Assembly: GCA_013822395.1 (NCBI GenBank)
Contig: PNKK01000005.1
Location: 33,637-97,636, forward strand
DNA from: Anaerolinea sp.
GTDB lineage: Bacteria; Chloroflexota; Limnocylindria; Limnocylindrales; CSP1-4
Length of the DNA: 64,000 nucleotides
Direction: 5' to 3'
A program made the translations under genes and the position numbers. This document shows, piece by piece, positions 25,349-33,977 of this stretch. The first letter of the stretch is position 1, and the number at the start of each line of letters is the position of its first letter. The notes below the pieces were generated by a model. That model saw only the letters and a program-made list of their open reading frames with translations, was not told where the DNA came from and ran no database searches.

Positions 25349-26284
25349 ATGGCGTCTGAGAGTCCCGCGGTCGATGCGGGCACACGCCCCGTGACCGCGG
25401 GCCACAGCCATTCGGCCGCGGGAGCGGGCGCCGGACGACTCAAGATCGTGCTGGCGATGACCGCGACATACATGATCGTCGAGGTCATCGGCGGCATCCT
25501 GACCGGCAGCCTCGCCCTGATCGCGGACGCCGGGCATATGGCCACCGACGTGGCCGGGGTCTCGATGGCGCTGATCGCGATCTGGTTCGCCAGGCGCCCG
25601 GCCACGGACCACAAGTCGTACGGGTTCTATCGCCTGGAGATCGTCGCGGCGATCGCGAACGGGATCCTCCTGTTCGGCGTGGCGGCGTACATCCTCTACG
25701 AGGCCTACCGTCGCTTCATCGAGCCGCCGGAGGTGCTCGGCCTGCCGATGTTCGCCGTCGCGACCGTCGGTCTCCTCATCAACCTCGTCTCGGCTCGGCT
25801 CCTGTTCGCCGGCCAGAAGTCGAGCCTCAACCTTCGGGGCGCGTTCTACGAGGTCGTCGGCGACCTCCTGGGCTCGGTCGCGGTCATCGTCGCCGGCATC
25901 ATCATCGCCCTGACCGGTTGGAACGTGGTGGACCCGATCGCGTCGGTCGTCATCGGCCTGTTCATCCTGCCCCGAACCTGGACGCTCATCCGCGATGCGG
26001 TGGATGTCCTCCTCGAAGCGACGCCGAAAGGAGTCGATATGGGCGAGGTTCGCCGACACATCCTGGAGACCGAAGGCGTCCGCGACGCCCACGACCTCCA
26101 CGCCTGGACGATCACGAGCGGGATGAACGTGCTCTCCGCGCACATCGTCCTCGCGGACGGCGCCAGGAGCGAGGAGGTGCTCGACCGGCTCTGCGGCTGC
26201 CTGTCGAGCGACTTCGACATCGAGCACAGCACGTTCCAACTGGAGCCATCGGACCGCCGCGCGGTCGAAAAGGCGACCCACTGA
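25349..26284 (+). CDS. Cation diffusion facilitator (Zn/Cd/Co exporter)
   Basis: A 311-residue CDF protein with six predicted helices, exporting divalent metal in exchange for protons. The metal-site motifs are LIADAGHMATDVAGV in helix 2 (H-x3-D) and a helix-5 equivalent where the family H-x3-D is less exact (NLRGAFYEVVGDLLG). An N-terminal His/Ser-rich segment (GHSHSAAG) and a C-terminal ferredoxin-like domain (HDLHAWTITSGMNVLSAH) are present. GAGGAA precedes ATG 25349. A candidate metal-responsive operator lies upstream. The exact metal cannot be told. Confidence 0.88.
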   Translation: MASESPAVDAGTRPVTAGHSHSAAGAGAGRLKIVLAMTATYMIVEVIGGILTGSLALIADAGHMATDVAGVSMALIAIWFARRPATDHKSYGFYRLEIVAAIANGILLFGVAAYILYEAYRRFIEPPEVLGLPMFAVATVGLLINLVSARLLFAGQKSSLNLRGAFYEVVGDLLGSVAVIVAGIIIALTGWNVVDPIASVVIGLFILPRTWTLIRDAVDVLLEATPKGVDMGEVRRHILETEGVRDAHDLHAWTITSGMNVLSAHIVLADGARSEEVLDRLCGCLSSDFDIEHSTFQLEPSDRRAVEKATH

Positions 26285-26312
26285 GCCTCAGGCACGCGAG
26301 AGGAGAACCCCA

Positions 26313-26639
26313 ATGGCCGACGCAACCCAGGCAGTGCAGGGCACCATGGGGCTGACCTGCCCCAAGTGCGCCGGATCGATGCGCGCCTACGAGCGCAGCG
26401 GGATCACGATCGATCAGTGCACCGAATGCCGGGGCGTCTTTCTCGATCGTGGCGAGCTCGAGCGCCTCATCGACACCGAGGACGTCCATTACGGCGGATC
26501 GGGGGGAGGACGGCGGGAGCAGGCCGGGTCCCGCGACGAGCTCGATATGGAGCAGGACGACCCGCGGGAGCACGGTTCAAGGGGCGGCCAGCGGAAGCGG
26601 CGCGGCGGTTTCCTCGGCGACCTGCTCGACTTCGGGTGA
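26313..26639 (+). CDS. Zinc-ribbon (zf-TFIIB type) small protein
   Basis: A 108-residue protein whose residues 15-45 form a zinc ribbon: CPKCAGSM, then CTECRGVFLDRGELERL. This is the zf-TFIIB/YjdM-like family of short bacterial proteins of unknown role. The rest is charged and Gly-rich, ending GGFLGDLLDFG. It starts 28 bp after the CDF gene with GAGGAGAACCCC upstream, so it probably shares its transcript. Confidence 0.85.
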   Translation: MADATQAVQGTMGLTCPKCAGSMRAYERSGITIDQCTECRGVFLDRGELERLIDTEDVHYGGSGGGRREQAGSRDELDMEQDDPREHGSRGGQRKRRGGFLGDLLDFG

Positions 26640-26704
26640 CAGCCGTCAACGAGGTGCCGGCCGTCGTCTGGAACGAGACCACCTAACACAGTGCGGGTGG
26701 CGAT

Positions 26705-27505
26705 GTGCTGCGCCTTCTGAGATACCGGATCCTCTACCAGACGGCTGCCCTGGTGGGGTTGGTGCTCGCCGCCAAGGTTGGGCTGCATGCCCTGGGCTGG
26801 GAGTTCATCGCGATGAGCCCGCTCCATACCAGCATCGTGGCGGGCGGGATCTTCATCTTGAGCATCGTCCTTGCCGGCGTTCTGCCCGACTACAAGGAAG
26901 CCGAACGGCTGACCTCGGACTTCACCGCCACGATCGACAACATGTACGAAGACGGCATGTCGATCCAGAAGAACTACCCCGAGTTTGAATCGACAGGGTT
27001 CCGAGAGGCCCTGACCTCAACACTGGCAGCCTTCAGAGACGACATCGTTCACAACCGGCGGAAGGCATACGAGGAGATCCACGAGATCAGCGACGCCTTG
27101 GCTCAGATGGAGCTTGCCAAGGTCCCGCCCAATTTCATCGTCAAGCTGAAACAGGAACAGGGGGCGTTGATCCGAGTGCTGCTGAGGCTCTACTACATCC
27201 AGCGGGTCAGGTTCATGCCGTCCGCCTACCATCTGGTGATCTCTACCGCTGCGATTGTGATCGGAGTCCTGCTGTTTACAAACTTGGAACCGTTCAACGC
27301 CTCCGCTGTCGCCTTGGCGCTCGTCGCATTCATCTTCATCTACCTCATCCGACTCATCGGCGTTGCCAGCACTCCGTTCCACCGGCAGGGAGCGACGCAG
27401 GATGACGTCAGCCTATTCCTGGTCGAGGAAGCCTTGAAGCATCTACGCGGGGACGAATCCGACCAGAAGGACCAGGCAGACTCGAACCCGCACTCAAGCC
27501 TTTGA
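26705..27505 (+). CDS. Membrane protein of unknown function, atypical composition
   Basis: A 266-residue protein from GTG 26705. Two N-terminal helices (YQTAALVGLVLAAKVGLHAL; SIVAGGIFILSIVLAGVL), a long charged helical middle (residues 65-160) and two C-terminal helices (LVISTAAIVIGVLLFTNL; ALALVAFIFIYLIRLIGV) suggest a bestrophin- or DUF4239-like layout, though no motif proves it. The DNA appears clearly lower in GC than its neighbours, pointing to a separate origin. It is followed by 93 bp without a gene. Confidence 0.6.
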   Translation: MLRLLRYRILYQTAALVGLVLAAKVGLHALGWEFIAMSPLHTSIVAGGIFILSIVLAGVLPDYKEAERLTSDFTATIDNMYEDGMSIQKNYPEFESTGFREALTSTLAAFRDDIVHNRRKAYEEIHEISDALAQMELAKVPPNFIVKLKQEQGALIRVLLRLYYIQRVRFMPSAYHLVISTAAIVIGVLLFTNLEPFNASAVALALVAFIFIYLIRLIGVASTPFHRQGATQDDVSLFLVEEALKHLRGDESDQKDQADSNPHSSL

Positions 27506-27598
27506 CAGCCGCTCGGGCTGGCTCGAACTTCCAGTTCGATGGGCGCGAATTGAACTCGACCGCTGTCGGTCGTGAGCGTCAAGCATAGGAGATCACTC

Positions 27599-28144
27599 GT
27601 GGAGCCTGCAGGACCGAATCACGATATGCGCACACAGCAATTGACCCGCCGAGCCCCGCTGCGGATGTCCGTCCTCGCCGGCCTGGCGGCCGGAGCCGCC
27701 GCCTGCGCCGCGCCCGCGCCGGCCCAGCCCGGCGTGACGTTCGGCCCAGCTCCGTCGTCGACGGCGGCGCCGGCCGCGGCCTTCACCGTGGAGATCCATC
27801 GGTCGCCGACATGCGCCTGCTGTCACGAGTGGGTGGCGTATCTGCGCGCCGAGGGCACGACAGTCACTGAGGTGGAAGAGGCTGACGTCTCCGCCTACAA
27901 GCGCTCGCTCGGAATACCGCAGGAACTCTGGAGCTGCCATACCTCGGTCGTCGACGGCTACGTCGTCGAGGGCCACGTCCCGCTCGAGGCGATCGAGCGT
28001 CTGCTCGCCGAGCGCCCCGACATCGACGGGATCGCCCTCGCCGGGATGCCGCCCGGCTCGCCGGGGATGCCCGGCCCGAAGGAGGCCCCGCTCGAGGTGC
28101 AATCGTTCCGCAACGGGGTCATTACCCCCTTCGGCACGTACTGA
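27599..28144 (+). CDS. DUF411 metal-binding lipoprotein
   Basis: A 181-residue protein. Start GTG 27599 has AGGAG at good spacing, and its leader matches that of the next gene (EPAGP, then LTRRAPLRMSVLAGLAAG ending in AAAC). After a Pro/Ala linker the DUF411 domain begins: VEIHRSPTCACCHEWVAYL, with a C-x-C-C cluster, then LWSCHTSVVDGYVVEGHVP. DUF411 proteins are found with copper and other metal-resistance genes and are thought to bind metal in the envelope. The RR-containing leader could also be Tat-type. Confidence 0.85.
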   Translation: MEPAGPNHDMRTQQLTRRAPLRMSVLAGLAAGAAACAAPAPAQPGVTFGPAPSSTAAPAAAFTVEIHRSPTCACCHEWVAYLRAEGTTVTEVEEADVSAYKRSLGIPQELWSCHTSVVDGYVVEGHVPLEAIERLLAERPDIDGIALAGMPPGSPGMPGPKEAPLEVQSFRNGVITPFGTY

Positions 28145-28195
28145 GATGATGCGGATCGCGGGTCTAGAATGAAAGCCAATCAGGGGAGATCACGC

Positions 28196-28723
28196 ATGGA
28201 ACCAGCCGGACCTGGCCTCGATGAGAGTGCCCGGCGTTTGAGCCGCCGCGCCCTGCTGCGGCTGTCCGTCCTCACCGGCCTGGGGGCGGCGGCTGCCGCC
28301 TGTGCCGGTCAGAGCCAGCCGGGCTGGACCTATGTCCCGGTCGCGTCGCCGTCGGCCGGCACACCCGGGTCCTCATCTCTGCCGGGCGCCTCCCCGGCCT
28401 CTCCAACAGCGGCTGCGTCGGACGGCGGCGGAGGCGGCGGCACGGTCATCACGATCGTGGCCCAGACCTTCAAGTTCGATCTCGCCGAGTTCAGCGTCCC
28501 TGCCAACACCCCGTTCCGGATCGTGTTCGACAACCAGGATGCCGGGGTGCCGCACAACGTGGCGATCTACGACTCGGGCTCCAGCGGGCCCGTTCTGTTC
28601 AAGGGCGAGATCTTCAACGGAGTCAGGACCGTGACGTACGACGTGCCGGGCCTGCCGGCCGGCAACCATTACTTCCAGTGCGATGTACACCCCATGATGA
28701 ACGGGACGGTTCGGGCAGCATGA
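28196..28723 (+). CDS. Plastocyanin-like cupredoxin lipoprotein
   Basis: A 175-residue envelope protein. ATG 28196 has GGGGAGATCACGC upstream. The RR-containing leader (LSRRALLRLSVLTGLGAAAA, then AC) closely resembles that of the DUF411 gene before it. A Gly/Ser linker leads to a cupredoxin fold with all four type 1 copper ligands: His in GVPHNVAIYD, then Cys, His and Met in YFQCDVHPMM. It probably carries single electrons or buffers copper outside the membrane. Downstream, 148 bp hold no gene. Confidence 0.88.
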   Translation: MEPAGPGLDESARRLSRRALLRLSVLTGLGAAAAACAGQSQPGWTYVPVASPSAGTPGSSSLPGASPASPTAAASDGGGGGGTVITIVAQTFKFDLAEFSVPANTPFRIVFDNQDAGVPHNVAIYDSGSSGPVLFKGEIFNGVRTVTYDVPGLPAGNHYFQCDVHPMMNGTVRAA

Positions 28724-28871
28724 CATTCATCCCCGGGCGGTGGCCGGCGGAGTTGCCGCACCGCGTCATCGCGCTCCACGTCGGGGTCACCCACTGGCTC
28801 GCCCGGTATGGCGTCCTTATCTCGCGGCTCGGACTGGGGGTCTCCCGGACGGCTGACGAATTGGAAGCGCG

Positions 28872-29270
28872 ATGCACATGATCGGCTCAACGCTCTCGGA
28901 GGACCGCTGCGAGACGGAGTGCATCCATCCCGAGCACGTCCGCCCGCTGCTCGGTCGGACGCTGTCGGGCGAGGGCGCACTGCGCGTCGGGGACCTCTTC
29001 GGGCTGCTGGCCGATCCGACCCGAGCCCGCATCCTGCACGCCCTGACGCTCACCGAGGAGCTCTGCGTCTGCGACCTCGCGCTCCTCCTCGGCCTGTCGG
29101 TCTCGGCCCTGAGCCACCAGCTCCGGCTGCTCCGCGATCGTGACGCGGTGGCCCGCCGGAAGGTCGGGCGGATCGTCTACTACCGACTGGCCGACGACCA
29201 CGTCCGTCGGCTCCTGACCGACGCGCTCGTCCACGTCGGCGAAGCGGCCCAGCTCAAGGCCGCCGGCTGA
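28872..29270 (+). CDS. ArsR/SmtB repressor with CadC-type metal sites
   Basis: A 132-residue winged-helix repressor. C13 and C17 (RCETEC) plus C65 and C67 (ELCVCDL) match the four-thiolate alpha3N site of CadC (CxxxC in the arm and CVC in helix 3). That site binds Cd, Pb or Zn and releases DNA. The DNA-binding helix is LSVSALSHQLRLLRD. The C-terminal helix (DDHVRRLLTDALVHVGE) could hold a second site. It is 5 bp from the methyltransferase-like gene and shares a strand with the P1B ATPase, so it probably represses them. Confidence 0.88.
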   Translation: MHMIGSTLSEDRCETECIHPEHVRPLLGRTLSGEGALRVGDLFGLLADPTRARILHALTLTEELCVCDLALLLGLSVSALSHQLRLLRDRDAVARRKVGRIVYYRLADDHVRRLLTDALVHVGEAAQLKAAG

Positions 29271-29275
29271 AGCGC

Positions 29276-30115
29276 ATGATCTTCTCGTCCCCCCTGGCCG
29301 GGTTCCTGCACCGAGTATGGCAGCGGAGTTCCGTCGTCGTGGTCGGGCGCGCAACGGACGTTCCTCCGCCCGGCCTGTCGTGGGTCACCGTGGCCCGGCC
29401 CGTGGGGGCCCGATCATCGCTCGAAGCGATCGAGCCAGCGCTCCGGCGCCTGGGCGGGATGGCAGGGCTCGTCACCCTTGGTGCCGCGCTCGCCGGGATC
29501 GGACACGGGCTGCGGCGTGCCGGCGTACGGCAGACGGGCGGGCCGGGCGTCGCGATTGGACCCCTTTCCTTGACCGCGATGACGGCCGGATCCCTCGCCG
29601 CGAGCGCGATCCTGTGGCACGGTCTTCCGATTGCGCTCGGCCCAGGGGCCCGAGCTCTCGCCGCGGGCGCGGGCGGCACCGCCCTGTTCTCCGGCCTTGG
29701 TCTCTACCTGTCCGGGATGGCCGCCCTCGGGCCCGCGTACAACGTCTCCTCGACGTTCGGGGCACGGCTCTATCAGGATCAGCGCCTCGTCACGTCGGGG
29801 CCGTACGCCATCGTGCGTCACCCGATGTACGCCGGGCTCATGATCGCTGCCGTCGGCGCGCTCGTCCTCTACCGGACGTGGACGACGCTCGCCTACGTCG
29901 CTGGGCTGCCCGTGCTCATCGCCCGTGCGCGACGCGAGGACGAGGTCCTTGCCGATCGGTTCGGAGCCGAGTGGGAGGCGTACCGCGATCGCGTGCCGGC
30001 CTGGATCCCGCGTCCACGGTTATCGGGAGTGGCGCTGGAAGCTGCGCCCACGGCGGCGACCGAAGGGGCGCGCAGGGTGGCGCGACCACAACGCCTGTTC
30101 CGGCTCCGTTCCTGA
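29276..30115 (+). CDS. Isoprenylcysteine carboxyl methyltransferase-like membrane protein
   Basis: A 279-residue protein with four or five hydrophobic segments. Its C-terminal half has the ICMT/PEMT signature: LVTSGPYAIVRHPMYAGLM, then RARREDEVLADRFGAEWEAY and a VPAWIPR end. Such proteins methylate small membrane substrates with SAM, and are also common in metal-resistance operons without known substrate. The gene lies between the CadC-like repressor (5 bp) and the P1B ATPase (3 bp), so it is almost certainly in one operon with them. Confidence 0.82.
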   Translation: MIFSSPLAGFLHRVWQRSSVVVVGRATDVPPPGLSWVTVARPVGARSSLEAIEPALRRLGGMAGLVTLGAALAGIGHGLRRAGVRQTGGPGVAIGPLSLTAMTAGSLAASAILWHGLPIALGPGARALAAGAGGTALFSGLGLYLSGMAALGPAYNVSSTFGARLYQDQRLVTSGPYAIVRHPMYAGLMIAAVGALVLYRTWTTLAYVAGLPVLIARARREDEVLADRFGAEWEAYRDRVPAWIPRPRLSGVALEAAPTAATEGARRVARPQRLFRLRS

Positions 30116-30118
30116 GCC

Positions 30119-32110
30119 GTGACCCACGACGAGCGCCAGCACGCCTGCGGCGACACGGGCTGCCCCGCGGACGAGCCCGCTCGTGCCGGCGAGCCCGAGC
30201 GCCTGATCGACGTCCCCGCGATCCGCCGCTCGGTCGTGGCGGGCGGCCTTCTTGGCGCCGGCCTTCTGGCCGGCTGGCTGCGGCTCGGACCGATCGAGAT
30301 CGTGGCCCTGGCGGGCGCGCTGCTCGTCGGGGGCTCGACGTTCGTCCCCGAGTCCCTGCGCGGGTTGCTCCACCGCCAGATCGGGGTGGGCACCCTGATG
30401 ACGACGGCGGCCCTCGGGGCGGTTCTGCTCGGCGAGATCAGCGAAGCGGCCACGCTCGCCTTCCTCTTCTCGATCTCGGAAGGCCTCGAGGGCTACGCCC
30501 TCGCCCGGACCCGGCGCGAGCTCCGGGCTCTCCTGGACCTCGTGCCGCCGACAGCCACGGTCCTCCGCGCCGGCAGGGAGGAGACGATTCCCGCGGAGGC
30601 CTTGCGGCTCGACGATCGGATGATCGTGCGACCGGGTGAGCGGATCGCGACCGACGGAGTGATTCGAGCTGGCCGCTCGTCGCTCGACGTCTCGGCGATC
30701 ACCGGCGAGTCGATGCCGATCGAGGGCGGCCCCGGCGACGCTGTCTACGCGGGCACGATCAACGGCGGCGGCGCGCTCGAGATCGAGCCCACCGCGCTCG
30801 TCGGGGACAACTCACTCGCCCGGATCGTGCGGATCGTCGAGGCCGCCCAGGAGCGCAAGGGCCGGGGACAACGGCTGGCCGACCGGATCGCCCGCCCGCT
30901 CGTGCCCGGGATCATCGTGATCGCCTCGGCCGTCGCCGTGGTCGGCAGCCTGCTCGGCGATCCGGGCGTCTGGCTGCCGCGCTCCCTCGTCGTCCTCGTG
31001 GCGGCGGCGCCGTGCGCCTTCGCCATATCCGTGCCCGTCAGCGTCGTCGCGGCGATCGGCTCGGCGAGCCGATCGGGGATCCTCATCAAGGGCGGAGCCG
31101 CGCTCGAGACATTGGCCGGGATCCGGGTCGTCGCGCTCGACAAGACCGGCACGCTCACGCGCAACGAACCACGCGTCACCCGGGTCATGCCGGCTGCCGG
31201 CGTGGACGCCGCCGAGGTCCTCCGAGCTGCCGCCGCCCTCGAAGCTCGAAGTGAGCACCCGTTGGCGCGGGCCGTCCTCGCAGTGGCGCCCGATATCCCG
31301 GTCGCCGAGGACGTGATGGCCCTGGCCGGCCAGGGCCTGACCGGAAGGGTCGCCGGTGTGGAGGTCCGCCTCGGGCGTCCGTCCTTCGTCTCGCCCGGTG
31401 TGCTGGCCGGGGCCGCGGAGTCGCTCGAAGCGGAGGGCGCGACGGTCGTCATCGTCGAGCGTGGGGGCGTCCTGCTCGGCCTGATCGGAATCCGCGACGA
31501 GCTGCGCCCCGAAGCCGGTGCCGCGGTCCGCGCGATCCGCCGGCTCGGCGCCGAGGTCGTCATGCTCACGGGCGACAACGAGCGTACGGCTGCGACGATC
31601 GCCGCCGAGGCGGGCATCGCACGCGTCCACGCCGGCCTGCTGCCCGCGCAGAAGGCGTCGCTCGTCGAGGAGCTCCGCCGGTCCGGCCCGACGGCGATGG
31701 TCGGCGACGGGATCAACGACGCCCCGGCGCTGGCGACGGCCGATGTCGGCATCGCGATGGGCGCGATGGGCACCGATGTCGCCATCGAGACGGCCGATGT
31801 CGCGCTCATGGGCGATGATCTCCGCCACGTGCCGCAGGCGATCCTCCACGCCCGCCGGGCCCGGACGGTCATGCGCCAGAACCTCATCCTGTCGGGCTCG
31901 ATCCTCGTCGTCCTCGTCCCCCTCGCCGCCACCGGCGCCCTGGGGCTCGCTGCCGTCGTCGCTGCCCACGAGATCGCCGAGGTCCTCGTCATCGCGAATG
32001 GGCTTCGTGCGCGTCGGGCGACGCCGCTGCCCGGCGGCGACCGCGGTGTATGGGGGGAGACGTCGCCGGGCACTCCCTTTCTGGCGCGCCGCCGGATCGA
32101 GGACTCCTGA
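30119..32110 (+). CDS. P1B-type heavy-metal ATPase 1 (APC membrane motif)
   Basis: A 663-residue ATP-driven metal exporter, start GTG 30119. The phosphorylation site is D341 (DKTGTLT), with the actuator loop ITGESMPIEGG and hinge GDGINDAP. The metal-path motif in the sixth helix is A297-P298-C299 followed by AFAISVP, that is APC(x)4SxP, where CadA/ZntA have CPC(x)4SxP. No HMA domain is present, only a short N-terminus with HACGDTGC. CadC-like operon context suggests Cd, Zn or Pb export. Loss of one motif Cys may change specificity. Confidence 0.92.
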   Translation: MTHDERQHACGDTGCPADEPARAGEPERLIDVPAIRRSVVAGGLLGAGLLAGWLRLGPIEIVALAGALLVGGSTFVPESLRGLLHRQIGVGTLMTTAALGAVLLGEISEAATLAFLFSISEGLEGYALARTRRELRALLDLVPPTATVLRAGREETIPAEALRLDDRMIVRPGERIATDGVIRAGRSSLDVSAITGESMPIEGGPGDAVYAGTINGGGALEIEPTALVGDNSLARIVRIVEAAQERKGRGQRLADRIARPLVPGIIVIASAVAVVGSLLGDPGVWLPRSLVVLVAAAPCAFAISVPVSVVAAIGSASRSGILIKGGAALETLAGIRVVALDKTGTLTRNEPRVTRVMPAAGVDAAEVLRAAAALEARSEHPLARAVLAVAPDIPVAEDVMALAGQGLTGRVAGVEVRLGRPSFVSPGVLAGAAESLEAEGATVVIVERGGVLLGLIGIRDELRPEAGAAVRAIRRLGAEVVMLTGDNERTAATIAAEAGIARVHAGLLPAQKASLVEELRRSGPTAMVGDGINDAPALATADVGIAMGAMGTDVAIETADVALMGDDLRHVPQAILHARRARTVMRQNLILSGSILVVLVPLAATGALGLAAVVAAHEIAEVLVIANGLRARRATPLPGGDRGVWGETSPGTPFLARRRIEDS

Positions 32111-32213
32111 GACCGACGCGAATGGCGATCGTGATGCATCCCGGGGGATACGACCACGTCGGCCGCCGCGCATCCCGATCGTGCGCAGGCGAGCACCGTG
32201 GACCCCGTCGAAC

Positions 32214-32744
32214 TCAGCCCGGGCTCTCGGCACCTCGGCGAAGCCGATCGCCAAGCGCCATCAGCGAGAGGAGCACGACCGCCCCGCTGATCGCGACGTC
32301 GGCAACGTTGAACGTCGGCCAGCGGATGCTCCCGACCCCGAGATCGACATAGTCGAGAACGGCCGAGCGCGACGCGCGTTCCACCAGGTTCGCCAGGCCC
32401 CCGCCGGCAAAGAGGGCGAGAGCAAGTCTCATCGGCTGCGGGTACCTGCCCCGGAGGAGCCCGAGGACCAGCACGAGCGTCACCGTGCTGAGAACCGGGA
32501 CGAGTGGGCCCGTCCCGCGGAGCAGTCCGAACGCCGCACCGCTGTTCATCGATGGATACAGTCGAAGCACGTCTCCGATGACCGCCACCGGTGCCCGGAC
32601 CTCCGATCGGATCCAGGCGTCGATGAGGACGTCGGCTGCGACGACGCCGAGAATCACGGCAGCAACGAGGCGGTGATAGGTCTCGTCCCGGGCGAGGCCG
32701 CTCCTGCGCGAACGGCCTCGCCCGGGAGGCGTGATGTGCTCCAT
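32214..32744 (-). CDS. lspA: Lipoprotein signal peptidase (LspA)
   Basis: A 176-residue membrane aspartic protease that removes signal peptides from prolipoproteins. Four helices and the two catalytic aspartates are visible: AVLDYVDLG and FNVADVAI. The family NxxDR box reads NLVERA here. ATG 32744 was chosen, 26 bp after the ArsR stop. A second, metal-linked lspA is known from lead-resistance operons (PbrC), and this one is co-transcribed with an ArsR repressor between metal ATPases. The housekeeping copy may therefore lie elsewhere. Confidence 0.88.
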   Translation of the reverse strand: MEHITPPGRGRSRRSGLARDETYHRLVAAVILGVVAADVLIDAWIRSEVRAPVAVIGDVLRLYPSMNSGAAFGLLRGTGPLVPVLSTVTLVLVLGLLRGRYPQPMRLALALFAGGGLANLVERASRSAVLDYVDLGVGSIRWPTFNVADVAISGAVVLLSLMALGDRLRRGAESPG

Positions 32745-32769
32745 TAGGCCCGAGCGAACGGGCTCTCGA

Positions 32770-33210
32770 TCAGTCACGGGGTTGGCGGCGTGATCCGTCA
32801 GCTCGCTCCCCGGTCGGGGACAGCAGCGCCCAAGGGGAGCTTCGCTCGGCAGCCAAGGCTCCGGGCACCGCTCGACCATCGAACGCGCTCAGGAAGTCGC
32901 GCAGGGCGAGGTCGTCGAGCCCGTAGAAGACCGCTCGTCCCACCCTCCGCCGACTGACAACGCCGCGATCGCGGAGAACCCGCAGCTGCTGACTGACAGT
33001 TGGCTGCTTGAGGTCCAGCAGAAGGCCGAGGTCAAAGACGCACAGTTCGTCGGCGCACGCGAGAGCGTGGAGCATCCGCAGGCGCGTGGGATCGGCGAGA
33101 AGGACGAACGCCGCGGCGAGCATGTCAGCCTGGCCGGGTTGAAGCCTGCATTCAGCCGCTGACCGGACCTTCTCCGGGTGGAGCCATCCCTTGTCCGACA
33201 CGTCGGTCAA
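32770..33210 (-). CDS. ArsR/SmtB metalloregulator upstream of lspA
   Basis: A 146-residue repressor. I chose TTG 33210 because GGAGG lies 6 nt upstream; longer in-frame starts lack this. The fold is clear (FVLLADPTRLRMLHAL, LKQPTVSQQLRVLRDRG, RRRVGRAVFYGL). C21, C52 and C57 (ELCVFD) could form a metal site, but the CVC pair of CadC is reduced to one Cys. A dyad upstream is shared with the P1B ATPase 2 promoter. A basic C-terminal tail is unusual. Confidence 0.85.
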   Translation of the reverse strand: MTDVSDKGWLHPEKVRSAAECRLQPGQADMLAAAFVLLADPTRLRMLHALACADELCVFDLGLLLDLKQPTVSQQLRVLRDRGVVSRRRVGRAVFYGLDDLALRDFLSAFDGRAVPGALAAERSSPWALLSPTGERADGSRRQPRD

Positions 33211-33332
33211 GTCAGGCCTCCCCGCGCGGGGCGACCCCGACCCGACCGGTGATGGCCCGATCCCGGTGGCTTTGGACCCGCGGGCTGGCGCGTGACCCGC
33301 TCTGTTGCCCGCGGAGGAGCTTCTGACAGTCC

Positions 33333-33356
33333 TTTCAGTCACTCATGAAACGATAC
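33333..33356 (-). promoter_or_regulatory. Promoter/operator of the ArsR-lspA operon (TTTCA-N8-TGAAA)
   Basis: On the minus strand GTATCG is followed directly by TTTCA, eight bases, and TGAAA (dyad 33333-33350). The same arrangement occurs at 40826-40849. GTATCG(T) could be the -10 box with the operator over the start site, as expected for an ArsR repressor. Confidence 0.6.
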
Positions 33357-33446
33357 ACCATCCGCCCGGGGCGGCGCGTGGGCGGGCGGCGTCCGGCGAT
33401 CGCCAGAAGGGCCTGGTGCACGACGATGCGCGTCCTTGCGTTGTCC

Positions 33447-33881
33447 TCAGCGGTTCGACGACGGCGTCTCGTCGGTTTGCCCGGAGACGTCCCGCCGGCG
33501 GGGTCGCAGTGCCCGGCGCGACGGCGGGCCGTAGTTCAGGCACGCCTCGATCGCCGGGGCGACCTCCGCAAGGAGCTCGGCGCTTGCGTCGAGGAGCCGC
33601 TCGACCGCCGGGTCGGCGAGTCGGTAGACATTGTGGCGACCGTCCGATTCGACACGGACCAGGCCGCACTCCAGGAGACAGAGCAGGTGGTTTGATGCGT
33701 TCGACGGGCTGAGGCCGAGCCGAGCCGCGAGCTGCCCGGCACTCTGCGGGGCCGTCCGGAGCTCGAGGAGGATCCCGAGCCGCGCCGGATCGGCGAGGCC
33801 ACGGAAGAGCTTCGTATCGACGGCGAACGGCTCGGCTGATCGCGCGCTCGAGTGGTCCAGGAGGCGGACGGGTTCGCTCAT
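33447..33881 (-). CDS. CmtR-like ArsR family repressor
   Basis: A 144-residue winged-helix repressor. C68 and C72 lie in the recognition helix (NHLLCLLECGLVRVESDG) and C114 near the end (IEACLNYG). This matches the Cd/Pb site of CmtR (C57, C61, C102) in both position and spacing. CmtR-type sensors release DNA on Cd or Pb. ATG 33881 is my choice; ATG 33890 is possible. No target gene is adjacent on the same strand, so it may act on itself or on one of the three P1B ATPases nearby. Confidence 0.85.
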   Translation of the reverse strand: MSEPVRLLDHSSARSAEPFAVDTKLFRGLADPARLGILLELRTAPQSAGQLAARLGLSPSNASNHLLCLLECGLVRVESDGRHNVYRLADPAVERLLDASAELLAEVAPAIEACLNYGPPSRRALRPRRRDVSGQTDETPSSNR

Positions 33882-33977
33882 GGCTCCCATGGTAAGCGGC
33901 CCCGGCGGCGGGGGGAGCCGCCGGGGCCGAGGTGAGCTTCGCATGCCGAGCGTTTTCGACCAGGACGCGGGGCGCAA

